Shown piece after piece: positions 27,356 through 36,146 of a stretch of 64,000 nt of DNA. Within the stretch, counting starts at the first letter, position 1. The number at the start of each line of letters is the position of its first letter. Position numbers and translations under genes: made by a program. This DNA comes from Sphingomonas_Q fennica_A (GTDB taxonomy: Bacteria; Pseudomonadota; Alphaproteobacteria; Sphingomonadales; Sphingomonadaceae). Below the pieces are notes generated by a model. That model worked only from the letters and a program-made list of their open reading frames with translations, was not told where the DNA came from and searched no databases. The stretch lies in contig JAQIJD010000007.1 of assembly GCA_036946415.1 (NCBI GenBank), positions 109,885 through 173,884 of the forward strand, read 5' to 3'.

Positions 27356-28609
27356 ATGACGATGCCGCTCCTCCGCCGCCGCCTGCCGGCGCTCGCCCTT
27401 GCCGCCCTCCTAGCGGGCGGCCTCGCCGGCTGCGGGGAGAAGGCGGCCGAACTGACGCCCGGCCGCTATCGGGCGGTGCTGGCGCTGCCGCTGGGCGAGC
27501 TGCCGGTAGGGCTGGACATCGCTCGCGCAGGCGACGGCACCGTCACCGCCGCGCTTCTCAACGGCGACAATCGCGTGCCGGCCGAGAAGACGACGCTTTC
27601 CGGCGATACGCTGACGCTGGCTTTCCCCAGCTACGATTCGACGCTGACCGCCAAGGTGCAGCCGGACGGCACGCTGAAGGGCAGCGCCACGCTGCGCCGC
27701 GCGACCGGGCCGGTGGAGGTGCCGCTGGCGGCCACCCCCGTCGGCTGGCGCTTCTACGAGGCGCCGAAGCCCGCCGCGGGCGCGCTTGCCGGCACCTGGC
27801 TGCTGACGCCGGCCGATCCGGAGGCGAAGAAGGGCCTCTTGATCCTGCGCGGCACGGGCGGCAACGACCTTGCCGGCACCGTGCAATTCCCGACCGGGGA
27901 CGTGCGCTATCTGGCCGGCCAGCAGAACGGCGACGAATTCGCGCTTTCCACCTTCGACGGCAATCAGGGATCGGTGTGGCGCGGGCGGATTGAGAACGGC
28001 CAGATCATTGGCGAGAATTTCGGCGCGACCTCCAAGGAGCCGACGCGCTGGACGGCGCGCCCCCAGGGCAGCGGTGCGGCCGATCAGGTGGTGGCCGTGG
28101 CCGAGGAGAAGCCGCCGGTCGATCGCATCGCCTTCACCTTCCCCGATGTCGACGGCAAGCCCGTGTCGCTCGCCGATCCGCGTTTCAAGGGCAAGGTCGT
28201 CGTGGTGGCGATCGGCGGCACCTGGTGCCCCAATTGCCATGACGAGGCGCAATATCTCGGCCCCTACGTCAAGCGCCGCCGGGCGGAAGGGCTGGAGGTG
28301 ATCGGCCTCCAGTTCGAATATACCGACGATCAGGCGCGTTCCGCCGCCCAGTCGCGCCGCTTCGCCGAACGCTACAAGCTCGATTATCCGCTGTTGGTGG
28401 CCGGCAAGGCGACGCCGGAGGATACCAAGCGGGCGCTGCCGGCGATCGGCGGCGTCAAAATCTATCCGACCACGCTCTTCGTCGACCGGCAGGGCAAGCT
28501 GCGCGCGATCCATACCGGCTATGCCGGCCCCGCCACGGGCACGCTCAACGAAAAGGCGATGGCCGATTTCGACGGACTGGTGAGCCGGCTGCTGGCGGAG
28601 AAGGCGTAA
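27356..28609 (+). CDS. Lipoprotein with C-terminal thioredoxin-like (TlpA/AhpC-TSA) domain
   Basis: A 417-residue lipoprotein (lipobox LAGC). The first 250 or so residues form a β-rich domain with no cysteines. The C-terminal domain (about 262–415) is thioredoxin-like with the redox motif GTWCPNC and the cis-Pro region IYPTTLFVD. It is periplasm-facing and probably a thiol–disulfide oxidoreductase; the N-domain may bind a partner. A second in-frame ATG two codons in is possible. It is convergent with the ligase gene, 15 bp apart. Confidence 0.9.
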   Translation: MTMPLLRRRLPALALAALLAGGLAGCGEKAAELTPGRYRAVLALPLGELPVGLDIARAGDGTVTAALLNGDNRVPAEKTTLSGDTLTLAFPSYDSTLTAKVQPDGTLKGSATLRRATGPVEVPLAATPVGWRFYEAPKPAAGALAGTWLLTPADPEAKKGLLILRGTGGNDLAGTVQFPTGDVRYLAGQQNGDEFALSTFDGNQGSVWRGRIENGQIIGENFGATSKEPTRWTARPQGSGAADQVVAVAEEKPPVDRIAFTFPDVDGKPVSLADPRFKGKVVVVAIGGTWCPNCHDEAQYLGPYVKRRRAEGLEVIGLQFEYTDDQARSAAQSRRFAERYKLDYPLLVAGKATPEDTKRALPAIGGVKIYPTTLFVDRQGKLRAIHTGYAGPATGTLNEKAMADFDGLVSRLLAEKA

Positions 28610-28624
28610 GGCGCGCGGGGGCCG

Positions 28625-30229
28625 TCACGCCGCCGCCACCGCCCCCGCCATCCGCTCGAGCGTTTCGATCCGGTCCGCCTCGGCGGCAGGCTTGTCGCGG
28701 CGGATGCGCGCGATGCGCGGGAAGCGCATCGCGAGGCCCGATTTGTGGCGCTTGGACAGGTGGATCGAATCGAACGCCACTTCCAGCACCAGCGTCTTCT
28801 CCACCTCCCGCACCGGACCGAAGCGCTGGACGGTATGGTTGCGCACGAACCGGTCCAGCCAGCGCAATTCCTCGTCGGTGAAGCCCGAATAGGCCTTGCC
28901 GACGGGGAGCAATTCGCCAGTCTCGCTCCAGCAGCCGAAGGTGTAATCCGAATAATAAGAGGCGCGCTTGCCCGAGCCGCGCTGCGCATACATCATCACG
29001 CAATCGGCGACGAGCGGGTCGCGCTTCCACTTGTACCACAGCCCCGCCCGCCGCCCGGCGACATAGGGGCTGTCGCGGCGTTTCAGCATCACCCCCTCGA
29101 TCGCGGCATCGCGGGCGCCCGCACGGATCGCCTCCAGCGCGGCGAAATCGCTGGCGGCGATCAGGCTGGACACGTCGAAGCGATCGGGATCGAGCCGGGC
29201 GGCGAAGGTTTCGAGCCGCGCGCGCCGCTCCGTCCACGGCAGCGCGCGCAGATCCTCCGCCCCGTCGAGCAATATGTCGTAGAGGCGGACGAAGGCGGGA
29301 AAGTCGGCCTGCATCCGCTGGCTGACGACCTTGCGGCCCAGCCGCTGCTGGAGCGCGTTGAACGAGGCGGCCCCGCTCCCCTCGCCCACCGCCGCCCCCT
29401 GCGCATCGCCGCGCACCAGCAGTTCGCCGTCGAGCACGCCGTCGCTGGCGAAGGCGGCGGCGACATCGGGGAAGCTGGCGGTGATGTCGTCGCCGGCGCG
29501 GCTGTAGAGCCGGGTCTGGCCATCGGCGTGGACGAGCTGGACGCGGATCCCGTCCCACTTCCACTCCGCGGCATAATTGGCGAGGTCGACCGTGCCGTCC
29601 TCGAGCGGGTGCGCCAGCATGAACGGGCGGAACACCGCCTGCGGCCGTTCTCCCCGCCCCTCGCCCCAGGCGAACAGAGCGGTGAACGGCGGCGGTTCGC
29701 CGTGCCACGCCTCCTGCACCTCGTCGACATCGACGCCGAAGGCCTGCGCGAAGGCGGTGGCGGCGAGCCGTGCCGACACGCCGACGCGCAGCGACCCGGT
29801 GGCAAGCTTCAGGAGCGCGAACCGGCCCGACGAATCGAGATGATCGAGCATCGTCGCCAGTGCCTGCGGCGCTTCGGCGCGTGGCAGGGTGGCAAGGCGG
29901 GTGACGACGGCGGCGATGCCCAGCGCCCCATCGTCGATCTCCGGCGGCTCGCCGGGGGGCTTGGGCCACAGCAGCGATACCGTTTCGGCCAGATCGCCGA
30001 CATAGTCCCGGCTCATCGACAGGAGCACGGGATCGACGCGCTGTTCGGCCAGCGCCCGGATCGTCGCCGCCTTGACCGCGGGCAGATCGATCGCCCCGGT
30101 CAGCGCGGCCATCGCCCAGCCGCGATCGGGATCGGGCGTTTCGCGAAGATAGTCCGCGATCAGCTTCAGCTTGGCATTGCGCGAACGGGTGTAGACCAGC
30201 GCATCGAGCAGGCGGGAGAAAGCGCGCAT
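28625..30229 (-). CDS. ATP-dependent DNA ligase
   Basis: Seals nicks using ATP, adding to the essential NAD-dependent LigA. The 534-residue protein has an N-terminal helical domain (1–180), the adenylation domain with nucleophile Lys at about 224 (EWKWDGIR), motif III-like segments, motif IV (IEGVMLKRRDSPYVAGRR), motif V (WYKWKRDP) and a C-terminal OB domain. In many relatives this ligase is in a cluster with an Lhr-like helicase, a metallo-β-lactamase-type exonuclease and a phosphoesterase; none of these is within the window. Likely a DNA-repair enzyme. Confidence 0.93.
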   Translation of the reverse strand: MRAFSRLLDALVYTRSRNAKLKLIADYLRETPDPDRGWAMAALTGAIDLPAVKAATIRALAEQRVDPVLLSMSRDYVGDLAETVSLLWPKPPGEPPEIDDGALGIAAVVTRLATLPRAEAPQALATMLDHLDSSGRFALLKLATGSLRVGVSARLAATAFAQAFGVDVDEVQEAWHGEPPPFTALFAWGEGRGERPQAVFRPFMLAHPLEDGTVDLANYAAEWKWDGIRVQLVHADGQTRLYSRAGDDITASFPDVAAAFASDGVLDGELLVRGDAQGAAVGEGSGAASFNALQQRLGRKVVSQRMQADFPAFVRLYDILLDGAEDLRALPWTERRARLETFAARLDPDRFDVSSLIAASDFAALEAIRAGARDAAIEGVMLKRRDSPYVAGRRAGLWYKWKRDPLVADCVMMYAQRGSGKRASYYSDYTFGCWSETGELLPVGKAYSGFTDEELRWLDRFVRNHTVQRFGPVREVEKTLVLEVAFDSIHLSKRHKSGLAMRFPRIARIRRDKPAAEADRIETLERMAGAVAAA

Positions 30230-30272
30230 CGCGGGGTGCGGCGCCCCCGGCGGGGCGCCGCACGACCGGTCG

Positions 30273-30449
30273 TCAGGACGCGATCTTCCGGCCCGCCGCC
30301 ACTGCGAGGATCGCGAAGATCACGAACAGCACCAGCGCGACCACGAACAGCACCTTGGCGATGCCGACGAACGCGCCGCCCACGCCGCCGAAGCCGAGCA
30401 GGCCGAGGACGAGACCGATGATGAGGAAGGTGAAGGCGAGTTTCAGCAT
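30273..30449 (-). CDS. DUF1328 family small membrane protein
   Basis: A 58-residue protein with two TM helices (about 3–20 and 29–52), Gly-rich between them (LLGFGGVGG). It matches the DUF1328/YtjA family in size and pattern. Function unknown; relatives often appear with stress genes, and here it precedes the ligase and follows dps on the same strand. CGGAGAC lies upstream of the ATG at 30449. Confidence 0.85.
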   Translation of the reverse strand: MLKLAFTFLIIGLVLGLLGFGGVGGAFVGIAKVLFVVALVLFVIFAILAVAAGRKIAS

Positions 30450-30514
30450 TGGATGTCTCCGTGACGGGATGTGCAGGAAACGGGGCGGGGGACGCCCCGT
30501 TCCACGGCGCGCGT

Positions 30515-31015
30515 TCAGCCCTTGCGGCTGGCCTCGAACAGAAACCAGGCGCGCTCCTCGGCCTCGTCGGTCCAGTCGTCGAGGATGCCCGAGGTGGCAT
30601 TGTCCTTCGCCTCGTCGACGATGTCCTTGGCCTCGCGCAGGCGGGCGACCAGCGCCAGATTGTCCTCGCGCAATTCCTTCAGCATGTCGTCCGCCGAGAC
30701 GAAATCGGCGTCATTGTCGCGGATCGTCTGGCGGCGGGCGATGTCGCCGATCGAGCGAAGCGTGACGTTGCCGGTCTTGCGGACGCGCTCGGCGATGGCG
30801 TCGGTGGTGCCCAGGATCTGCGTCGCCTGATCGTCCAGCATCAGGTGATAGTCGCGGAAGTGCGGGCCGGAGACGTGCCAGTGGAAGTTCTTCGTCTTCA
30901 GATACAGCGCATAGCTGTCCGCCAGGATGGTGTTGAGCGCATCGGCGACAGACGACGCGGCGTTGCGGGTGATGTCGGTCGGGGTGGCGAGCTTGGGCTC
31001 GGGCGCTTCGGCCAT
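30515..31015 (-). CDS. dps: Dps: DNA-binding ferritin-like protein
   Basis: Forms a 12-mer that oxidises and stores iron with H2O2 and coats DNA in starvation or oxidative stress. The 166-residue protein has the Dps ferroxidase signature NFHWHVSGPHFRDYHLMLDD, with ligand His and Asp residues shared between subunits. An N-terminal tail (EPKLATPTD) lacks many lysines. Same strand as the DUF1328 gene with a 65-bp gap, so possibly co-transcribed. OxyR or Fur sites were not visible. Confidence 0.94.
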   Translation of the reverse strand: MAEAPEPKLATPTDITRNAASSVADALNTILADSYALYLKTKNFHWHVSGPHFRDYHLMLDDQATQILGTTDAIAERVRKTGNVTLRSIGDIARRQTIRDNDADFVSADDMLKELREDNLALVARLREAKDIVDEAKDNATSGILDDWTDEAEERAWFLFEASRKG

Positions 31016-31115
31016 GGGATCACGTCCTCATCGATGTTTCGGTCCGGCGCGCTCAACGCGCGGGCGCGCGCCGCGTGCCGCCGAAAATGCCGATCGTCGT
31101 GATCGCCGCCCGCGA

Positions 31116-31406
31116 TCAGGCGGCGTAGCGCACGCCCACCGCGGCGACGAGGATCGGCCCGACGCGCCGGTCGTCGCCGCGATGCGCCAGCGCCTCGCGC
31201 AGGCTCCAGATCCAGGTCGCCAGCATCACGCCGCGCCCTTCCAGCAGCAGCGCGTCGCGGAAGGCGGCGGCGACGTCGGCCGCGGGCAGCCGCCCGGCGG
31301 CCCGTGCCGCGCGCGCCAGGCCGTCGGCGGCGCGGATGCTGTCCGCCACCGGCCATGCCGGCACGCCCGATTCCAGCCAGGTGATGCGCTTGTCGAAATC
31401 GTCCAT
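31116..31406 (-). CDS. Hypothetical protein
   Basis: A 96-residue, mostly α-helical, Ala/Arg-rich protein (starts MDDFDKRITWLESGVPAWP) with no signal peptide or TM segment. It has a good reading frame with third-position GC like the neighbours. It is divergent from rpmG and lies 100 bp upstream of dps on the same strand. I recognise no family. Possible but unproven gene. Confidence 0.45.
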   Translation of the reverse strand: MDDFDKRITWLESGVPAWPVADSIRAADGLARAARAAGRLPAADVAAAFRDALLLEGRGVMLATWIWSLREALAHRGDDRRVGPILVAAVGVRYAA

Positions 31407-31608
31407 GTCCGTGCCGCCCCGATTCCCTTCGCCGGAACGGGCGGATACCGCGGCCCGGCGGCATGCTCGTGACGATCGTGCGGCAGCGCGATGTCAGCCC
31501 CGCCGGTTGACTCGCCGGCCGCTTTCGGCCAAGGCCCGGCCATTCGGAGCGGCGCCTCGCGCGGGCGTCGCTCCTTGTCTTTTCGCATCCGTCAGAGGTT
31601 ACCGGGTC

Positions 31609-31776
31609 ATGGCCAAGCCGACCACCGTCAAGATCAAGCTCGTCAGCACCGCCGATACCGGCTTCTTCTACGTGACGAAGAAGAACCCGCGCACGCAGAC
31701 CGAGAAGTTCACCTTCCGCAAATATGATCCCGTCGTGCGCAAGCACGTCGAGTTCAAGGAAGCCAAGATCAAGTAA
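31609..31776 (+). CDS. rpmG: 50S ribosomal protein L33
   Basis: A 55-residue ribosomal protein, nearly invariant: MAKPTTVKIKLVSTADTGFF, then KKNPRTQTEKF and YDPVVRKHVEFKEAKIK. It is the Cys-free, zinc-independent form of L33. The neighbouring convergent divK gene is a known alphaproteobacterial arrangement. The 200 bp upstream have no other gene and must hold its promoter; I could not point to clear −35/−10 boxes. Confidence 0.97.
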   Translation: MAKPTTVKIKLVSTADTGFFYVTKKNPRTQTEKFTFRKYDPVVRKHVEFKEAKIK

Positions 31777-31789
31777 GCCGGCCGACGGA

Positions 31790-32152
31790 TCAGATCAGCG
31801 ATCGGATCGCTTCCATGAAGCGGCCGATCGTGATCGGTTTGGAGATATAGGCGCGCGCCCCCGCCTGGCGGATGCGATCCTCGTCGCCATGCCCTGCGTA
31901 CGCGGTGACGGCGAGGACGGGGATGTGGTTCAGCACCGGGTCCGCCGCGATCTGCTGGATCAGCTCCAGCCCGCTGACATGTGGCAATTGTATGTCCATC
32001 AGGATCAGGTCCGGCATCGTCGCGCGCGCCCGGTCCAGCGCCTCGCGCCCGTCGCGCACGGCATCGGGCGCATAGCCATGGGCGGCGAGCAGATCGCAGA
32101 AGAGCTTCAGGTTGAGCTCATTGTCCTCGACGATCAGTATCTTCTGGGTCAC
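31790..32152 (-). CDS. divK: DivK-like single-domain response regulator
   Basis: A 120-residue receiver domain with no output domain. DivK relays cell-cycle and cell-fate signals (DivJ/PleC kinases to DivL–CckA–CtrA) in alphaproteobacteria. The sequence MTQKILIVEDNELNLKLF, the phosphorylation Asp in LILMDIQLP, and YISKPI match DivK closely, and rpmG next door fits DivK's known context. I choose the GTG at 32152 by homology; GGAGG lies 10 nt upstream, and a GTG two codons earlier has 4-nt spacing. pleD is not adjacent here. Confidence 0.88.
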   Translation of the reverse strand: MTQKILIVEDNELNLKLFCDLLAAHGYAPDAVRDGREALDRARATMPDLILMDIQLPHVSGLELIQQIAADPVLNHIPVLAVTAYAGHGDEDRIRQAGARAYISKPITIGRFMEAIRSLI

Positions 32153-32185
32153 GCGCACGCATCCTCCGGACGGGAAGGGGTCTAG

Positions 32186-32464
32186 GTGAAGCCGCTTCAG
32201 GGCACAAACGAAACCGACCCCGGATCGGTGTCGCTCGCCGCGCTCGGCTGGATACTGTCGGACGATCAGGCCCGCGCCGACCGCCTGCTCGCCGCCACCG
32301 GCCTGACGCCCGATGCGCTGCGCGCCGGCCTGGCCGACCCCGCGCTGCTCGCCGCGATCCTCGCCTTCCTCGAAGCGCACGAGCCCGATCTGGTCGCCTG
32401 CGCCGCCGCGATCGGCGAGACGCCCGAGGCATTGGTCGCGGCACGCCAGAGGCTCGAGGCATGA
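32186..32464 (+). CDS. DUF3572 family protein
   Basis: A 92-residue helical protein, start GTG at 32186 with GGAAGGGG before it. The pattern LAALGWILSDDQARADRLLAATGL…LAFLEAHEPDLVACA is that of DUF3572, an alphaproteobacterial family found beside divK. Function unknown. First gene of a four-gene operon (DUF3572–HAD–RidA–GNAT); its stop overlaps the HAD start by 4 bp. Confidence 0.85.
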   Translation: MKPLQGTNETDPGSVSLAALGWILSDDQARADRLLAATGLTPDALRAGLADPALLAAILAFLEAHEPDLVACAAAIGETPEALVAARQRLEA

Positions 32465-33114
32465 ACCGCCCCCTCCTCGTCACCGATTGCGACGAGGTGC
32501 TGCTGCACATGGTCGGCCCGTTCGGCGAGTGGCTGGGCGTCGCCCACGATGTGGATTTCGCGCTCGATCACCATGATTTCGGCCGCGCGCTTACCCGCCG
32601 CAGCGACGGATCGGTGCTGGCCGCCGAAGAGGTGTGGTCGCTGCTCGACGGCTTCTTCGCGACGGAGATGGCGCGGCAGACGCCCGTGCCCCACGCGATC
32701 GAGGCGCTGGGCGCGATCGGCGAGGTGGCCGACATCGTCGTCCTCACCAATCTGAAGGACCAGTGCCACGCCGGCCGCGTCGCGCAGCTGGCGGCGCACG
32801 GCATCCGCCACCGCGTCGTCTGCAACCAGGGCCCGAAGGGGCCGCCGCTCGCGCGGCTGCTGGCGGAGATGGCGCCCCCCGTCGCCGCCTTCGTCGACGA
32901 TCTGCCCCAGCATCACGAATCGGTGGCGGAAACGACGCCGCACGTCCACCGCCTGCACATGGTCGCCGAACCGCGGATGGCGGTCCACGTCGCCCCCGCC
33001 GCCCACGCCCATGCCCGGATCGACGACTGGCGGACCGCCGAAGGCTGGCTGATCGAGCGCCTCGCCGGCGGCCCCCGCGCCCGCCTGACGCGACCGCCCG
33101 GCCCGCGGCCTTGA
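32461..33114 (+). CDS. HAD-family hydrolase
   Basis: A 217-residue cytosolic HAD-fold protein. The nucleophile motif is VTDCDEVLLHM (DxD), the Thr motif is VVLTNL, the Lys is in NQGPKGPPL and the acidic motif is AAFVDDLPQHH. Substrate unknown; probably a phosphatase. Translationally coupled to DUF3572. The C-terminus is Pro/Arg-rich (RLTRPPGPRP). It precedes RidA by 32 bp. Confidence 0.85.
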   Translation: MNRPLLVTDCDEVLLHMVGPFGEWLGVAHDVDFALDHHDFGRALTRRSDGSVLAAEEVWSLLDGFFATEMARQTPVPHAIEALGAIGEVADIVVLTNLKDQCHAGRVAQLAAHGIRHRVVCNQGPKGPPLARLLAEMAPPVAAFVDDLPQHHESVAETTPHVHRLHMVAEPRMAVHVAPAAHAHARIDDWRTAEGWLIERLAGGPRARLTRPPGPRP

Positions 33115-33146
33115 CGGCGGCGCGGCCGCGCCCGACATGGCGATCC

Positions 33147-33608
33147 ATGAGCATCGAGGATCGGCTGGCCGCGCTCGGCCATGTTCTGCCGCCGGCGGCC
33201 GCGCCTGTCGCCGCCTATCTGCCCACGGTCGAGGCGGGCGGGCTGCTCCACGTCTCGGGCCAGCTGCCCTTCCGCGACGGCGCCGTGATGACCGGCCGGA
33301 TCGGCGAGGATGCCGACGAGGCGTTCGGCCGGCTGGCGGCGGAGCGGTGCGCGCTGATGATCCTGGCGCAGGCCAAGGCCGCACTCGGTTCGCTGGATCG
33401 CATCGCGCGGGTGGTGAAGCTCGGCGTGTTCGTCTCCTCCGCCCCCGGCTTCACCGCGCAGCCGGCCGTCGCCAACGGCGCGTCCGAACTGATGGCGGCG
33501 GCGTTCGGCGAGGCCGGGCGCCATGCCCGCTCGGCGGTGGGCGTGGCGGTGCTGCCGCTGGGGGCGGTGGTCGAGGTCGATGCGATCCTGGCCCTCCATG
33601 CCGGCTGA
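33147..33608 (+). CDS. RidA/YjgF-family protein
   Basis: A 153-residue trimeric RidA-superfamily protein. Family members hydrolyse reactive enamine/imine intermediates from PLP enzymes. Core pattern: ISGQLP-like VSGQLPFRDG, a middle helix with ILAQAKAALGSLDRIARVVKLGVFV, and the Arg-containing ARSAVGVAVLPLGAVVEVDA where RidA keeps its catalytic Arg. ATG at 33147. Third gene in the DUF3572–HAD–RidA–GNAT run. Confidence 0.92.
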   Translation: MSIEDRLAALGHVLPPAAAPVAAYLPTVEAGGLLHVSGQLPFRDGAVMTGRIGEDADEAFGRLAAERCALMILAQAKAALGSLDRIARVVKLGVFVSSAPGFTAQPAVANGASELMAAAFGEAGRHARSAVGVAVLPLGAVVEVDAILALHAG

Positions 33609-33611
33609 CGC

Positions 33612-34751
33612 TTGAGCGAGATCGTCGCCCGGCTGGCGGACGGCGTCGGTGCCATCCCCGCGGCGGATTGGGACGCCTGCGCCGGCACCGACAACCCCTT
33701 CACCTGCCACGCCTTCCTGAGCGCGCTCGAGGAGTCGGGCAGCGCCACCGCCGCCACCGGCTGGCAGCCGCTGCCGATCGTGATCGACGGGGCGGACGGG
33801 CGCCCGGCGGCGATCCTGCCGGCCTATGCCAAGACGCACAGTCAGGGCGAATATGTCTTCGATCATGGCTGGGCGGATGCGTGGGAGCGGGCCGGCGGCG
33901 CTTATTATCCCAAGCTCCAGATCTCCGTGCCTTTCACCCCCGCCACCGGCCCGCGGCTGCTGCTGCGCGATCCGGCGCTCGCCCGGCCGCTGATCGCCGC
34001 GGCCGAGGCGGTGGCGACGCAGAACGACCTGTCCTCGGCCCACGCCACCTTCCTCGAGGCCGATCAAGCGGCGGCGTTCGCGGCGGCGGGCTGGCTGCTG
34101 CGCACCGATCGCCAGTTCCACTGGACCAACCACGGCTATGCCACGTTCGACGATTTCCTGGGGGCGCTGGCCAGCCGCAAGCGCAAGGGCATCCGCAAGG
34201 AGCGGGCGGCGGCGGTCGAGGGGCTGGAGATCGTCCACCTGACGGGCCGCGACCTGACCGAGGCGCATTGGGACGCCTTCTGGCATTTCTATCAGGATAC
34301 CGGCGCGCGCAAATGGGGCCGGCCCTATCTGACGCGGGCGTTCTTCTCGCTGCTGAGCGAGCGGATGGCGGACCGGGTGCTGCTGATGCTGGCGCTGCGC
34401 GGCGGCCGGCCGATCGCGGGCGCGCTCAACCTGATCGGCGGCGATGCCCTCTACGGCCGCTATTGGGGGGCGGTGGAGGACGTGCCGTTCCTCCACTTCG
34501 AGCTGTGCTATTATCAGGCCATCGACGCGGCGATCGCGCGCGGCCTCAGCCGCGTCGAGGCGGGCGCGCAGGGCGAACACAAGCTCGCCCGCGGCTACGA
34601 GCCGACGATCACCACCTCGGCGCATCATATCGTCGATCCCGGCTTCCGCCGCGCCGTGGCCGCGGCGCTGGAGCGCGAGCGGCGCGCGGTCGACCGGACG
34701 GTCGAGATGCTGGGCGAGATGACGCCGTTCCGGAAGGATCAGACCGGCTGA
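33612..34751 (+). CDS. GNAT-superfamily acyltransferase (FemAB/COG3146-like)
   Basis: A 379-residue protein with two GNAT-like halves, as in the COG3146 "peptidogalycan" group. Conserved stretches are FTCHAFLSALEESG at the N-terminus, RKRKGIRKERA mid-protein, and GRYWGAVEDVPFLHFELCYYQAIDAAI, RVEAGAQGEHKLARGYEP, TTSAHHIVDPGFRRAV near the end. Probably transfers an acyl or aminoacyl group, but the substrate is not known. The start is a TTG at 33612, three bases after the RidA stop. Last gene of the operon. Confidence 0.9.
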   Translation: MSEIVARLADGVGAIPAADWDACAGTDNPFTCHAFLSALEESGSATAATGWQPLPIVIDGADGRPAAILPAYAKTHSQGEYVFDHGWADAWERAGGAYYPKLQISVPFTPATGPRLLLRDPALARPLIAAAEAVATQNDLSSAHATFLEADQAAAFAAAGWLLRTDRQFHWTNHGYATFDDFLGALASRKRKGIRKERAAAVEGLEIVHLTGRDLTEAHWDAFWHFYQDTGARKWGRPYLTRAFFSLLSERMADRVLLMLALRGGRPIAGALNLIGGDALYGRYWGAVEDVPFLHFELCYYQAIDAAIARGLSRVEAGAQGEHKLARGYEPTITTSAHHIVDPGFRRAVAAALERERRAVDRTVEMLGEMTPFRKDQTG

Positions 34752-34769
34752 GGTCCGTCAGCCGCGCGC

Positions 34770-35642
34770 CTAGCCGTCCCACGGCGAGGGCATGTGGTAG
34801 GGGACGGTGATGAAATTGGCCTCGATCTGCTCGATCGCGCCGTCGCGCAGCTTGAACAATTCCAGCATGTAGAAGCTGTGCGGCCGGCGGATCGGGGACG
34901 TGGCGGGGGTGCCGTCGGTCAGCCGGTAATCGGTGACGATGCCGGCATGGTCGATGAAGGCGGCGGCCAGCACCAGCCCGCGCTCCTCGTCCACCAGCGG
35001 GAAGCGGCGGCCGCGCAGGCGATCGTCGTAGCGATAATTGCCGAGCGCGAATTGCGCCTCGCACGGCAGGTGGGCGACGGGGACGAAGAAATCGGGATTG
35101 TTGGTGGTGCGCACGCCATTCTCCCACCGGTCGCAGGCGGGGTGGAAGGCCGTCAGGATCGTCCCGTCATTCTGTTCGAGCGTGCTGAAATAGCCGTTGG
35201 CCAGCGCCACCGCCCGCTCGCGCGAGGCACGCGCGGCGGGTGGGACGATTTCCTCCAGCATCGGCTTGGTCTCGAACCGCTGACCCTCGAACTTCAGCCC
35301 CGAATCGAGCTGGCGGACGATCAGCATCTCGATCTCCGCCACGGCGCCGTCGATCACGCCCAGCCGGAGGGTGAAGGCGGATTCCTCCTCCGTCTCCCAC
35401 ACCGTCGAGAACAGGCCGACCTGCCCCGTCGCCGGATCGGCGAAGCGCAGATCGTAGGGGCCACGGCCGGTGATCGTGTTCCACAGCCCGTCGCCCACCA
35501 TCAAGGCGACATTATTCTCGGTGCAGCGGACCTGCGGCGCCCAGCGGACGAGCGTGGGATCGCGCGCCAGCAGCGCCACCATGAAGGCGTCGAGCGCGGC
35601 ATAGAGATTGGCGCGCGACGGCAGCGACGGCCGCGCGTTCAT
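34770..35642 (-). CDS. Tandem SnoaL/NTF2-like protein
   Basis: A 290-residue protein made of two NTF2/SnoaL-like halves (about 8–135 and 145–285), each with a helix, then curved β-strands. The halves are VRCTENNVALMVGDGLWNTI and FFVPVAHLPCEAQFALGNYRY with ITDYRLTDG-like ends. The start ATG overlaps the preceding SnoaL gene stop by 4 bp. It is the last gene of the cluster reading leftwards from 39486. SnoaL-fold proteins include cyclases, hydratases, dehydratases and γ-formaldehyde lyases of lignin-dimer breakdown; the reaction here is unknown. Confidence 0.8.
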   Translation of the reverse strand: MNARPSLPSRANLYAALDAFMVALLARDPTLVRWAPQVRCTENNVALMVGDGLWNTITGRGPYDLRFADPATGQVGLFSTVWETEEESAFTLRLGVIDGAVAEIEMLIVRQLDSGLKFEGQRFETKPMLEEIVPPAARASRERAVALANGYFSTLEQNDGTILTAFHPACDRWENGVRTTNNPDFFVPVAHLPCEAQFALGNYRYDDRLRGRRFPLVDEERGLVLAAAFIDHAGIVTDYRLTDGTPATSPIRRPHSFYMLELFKLRDGAIEQIEANFITVPYHMPSPWDG

Positions 35643-36136
35643 TTGGCGAGCATCAATTCTGGCGGGCGCTTGCGCGGCACGAAGTCGCCATGGCCGGGGA
35701 AGTTCTTCAGCACCTCCCCATCCCACAGGCGGATGGTGCGGCGGCGGAAGCGCCATTCGCCGTCACTGTCGCGCACCACCTCATCCTCATAATGGCCCGA
35801 GAAGCGCAGCACCATCGGCGGTTCGCCATGGCATTCGGTGACGAAGGCGAACGCCTTCACATGCACCGCATCCGGCCCCTGCGGCGTGAACACCGGCATC
35901 GTCACATGATGCTGGCGGCCCGGAAAGCCTTTGGAATTGGCGTAATGCCGGCCCATCGCGGCGACGCCGGCGCGCCCGTCCCACACGTCGGGATCCTCGA
36001 ACACCTGTTCGATGACCTGCGCATCCTCGGTGAACAGCGCCGCCAGCGCCTCTGGATCGCCGGTATCGAGCGCCCAGCTATAGGCGGACATCAGATCCTG
36101 GATGGCGAGGCGATCCTCGACGGGCAGGCGGGCCAT
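35639..36136 (-). CDS. SnoaL/NTF2-like protein
   Basis: A 165-residue single-domain NTF2-like protein: MARLPVEDRLAIQDLMSAY, WALDTGDPEALAALFTEDA (classic SnoaL start), then GHYEDEVVRDSDGEWRFRRR. The ATG at 36136 lies 10 bp after the PQQ dehydrogenase stop; its stop overlaps the next gene. Members with this domain order occur in sphingomonad aromatic and steroid gene clusters. Function inferred only from context. Confidence 0.85.
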   Translation of the reverse strand: MARLPVEDRLAIQDLMSAYSWALDTGDPEALAALFTEDAQVIEQVFEDPDVWDGRAGVAAMGRHYANSKGFPGRQHHVTMPVFTPQGPDAVHVKAFAFVTECHGEPPMVLRFSGHYEDEVVRDSDGEWRFRRRTIRLWDGEVLKNFPGHGDFVPRKRPPELMLAK

Positions 36137-36146
36137 TGGCTGTCCT

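Noticed and set aside
31407..31608. Promoter boxes upstream of rpmG
   Set aside because: A TTGACT-like hexamer is present, but no −10 at proper spacing could be fixed, so it is not listed as a feature.
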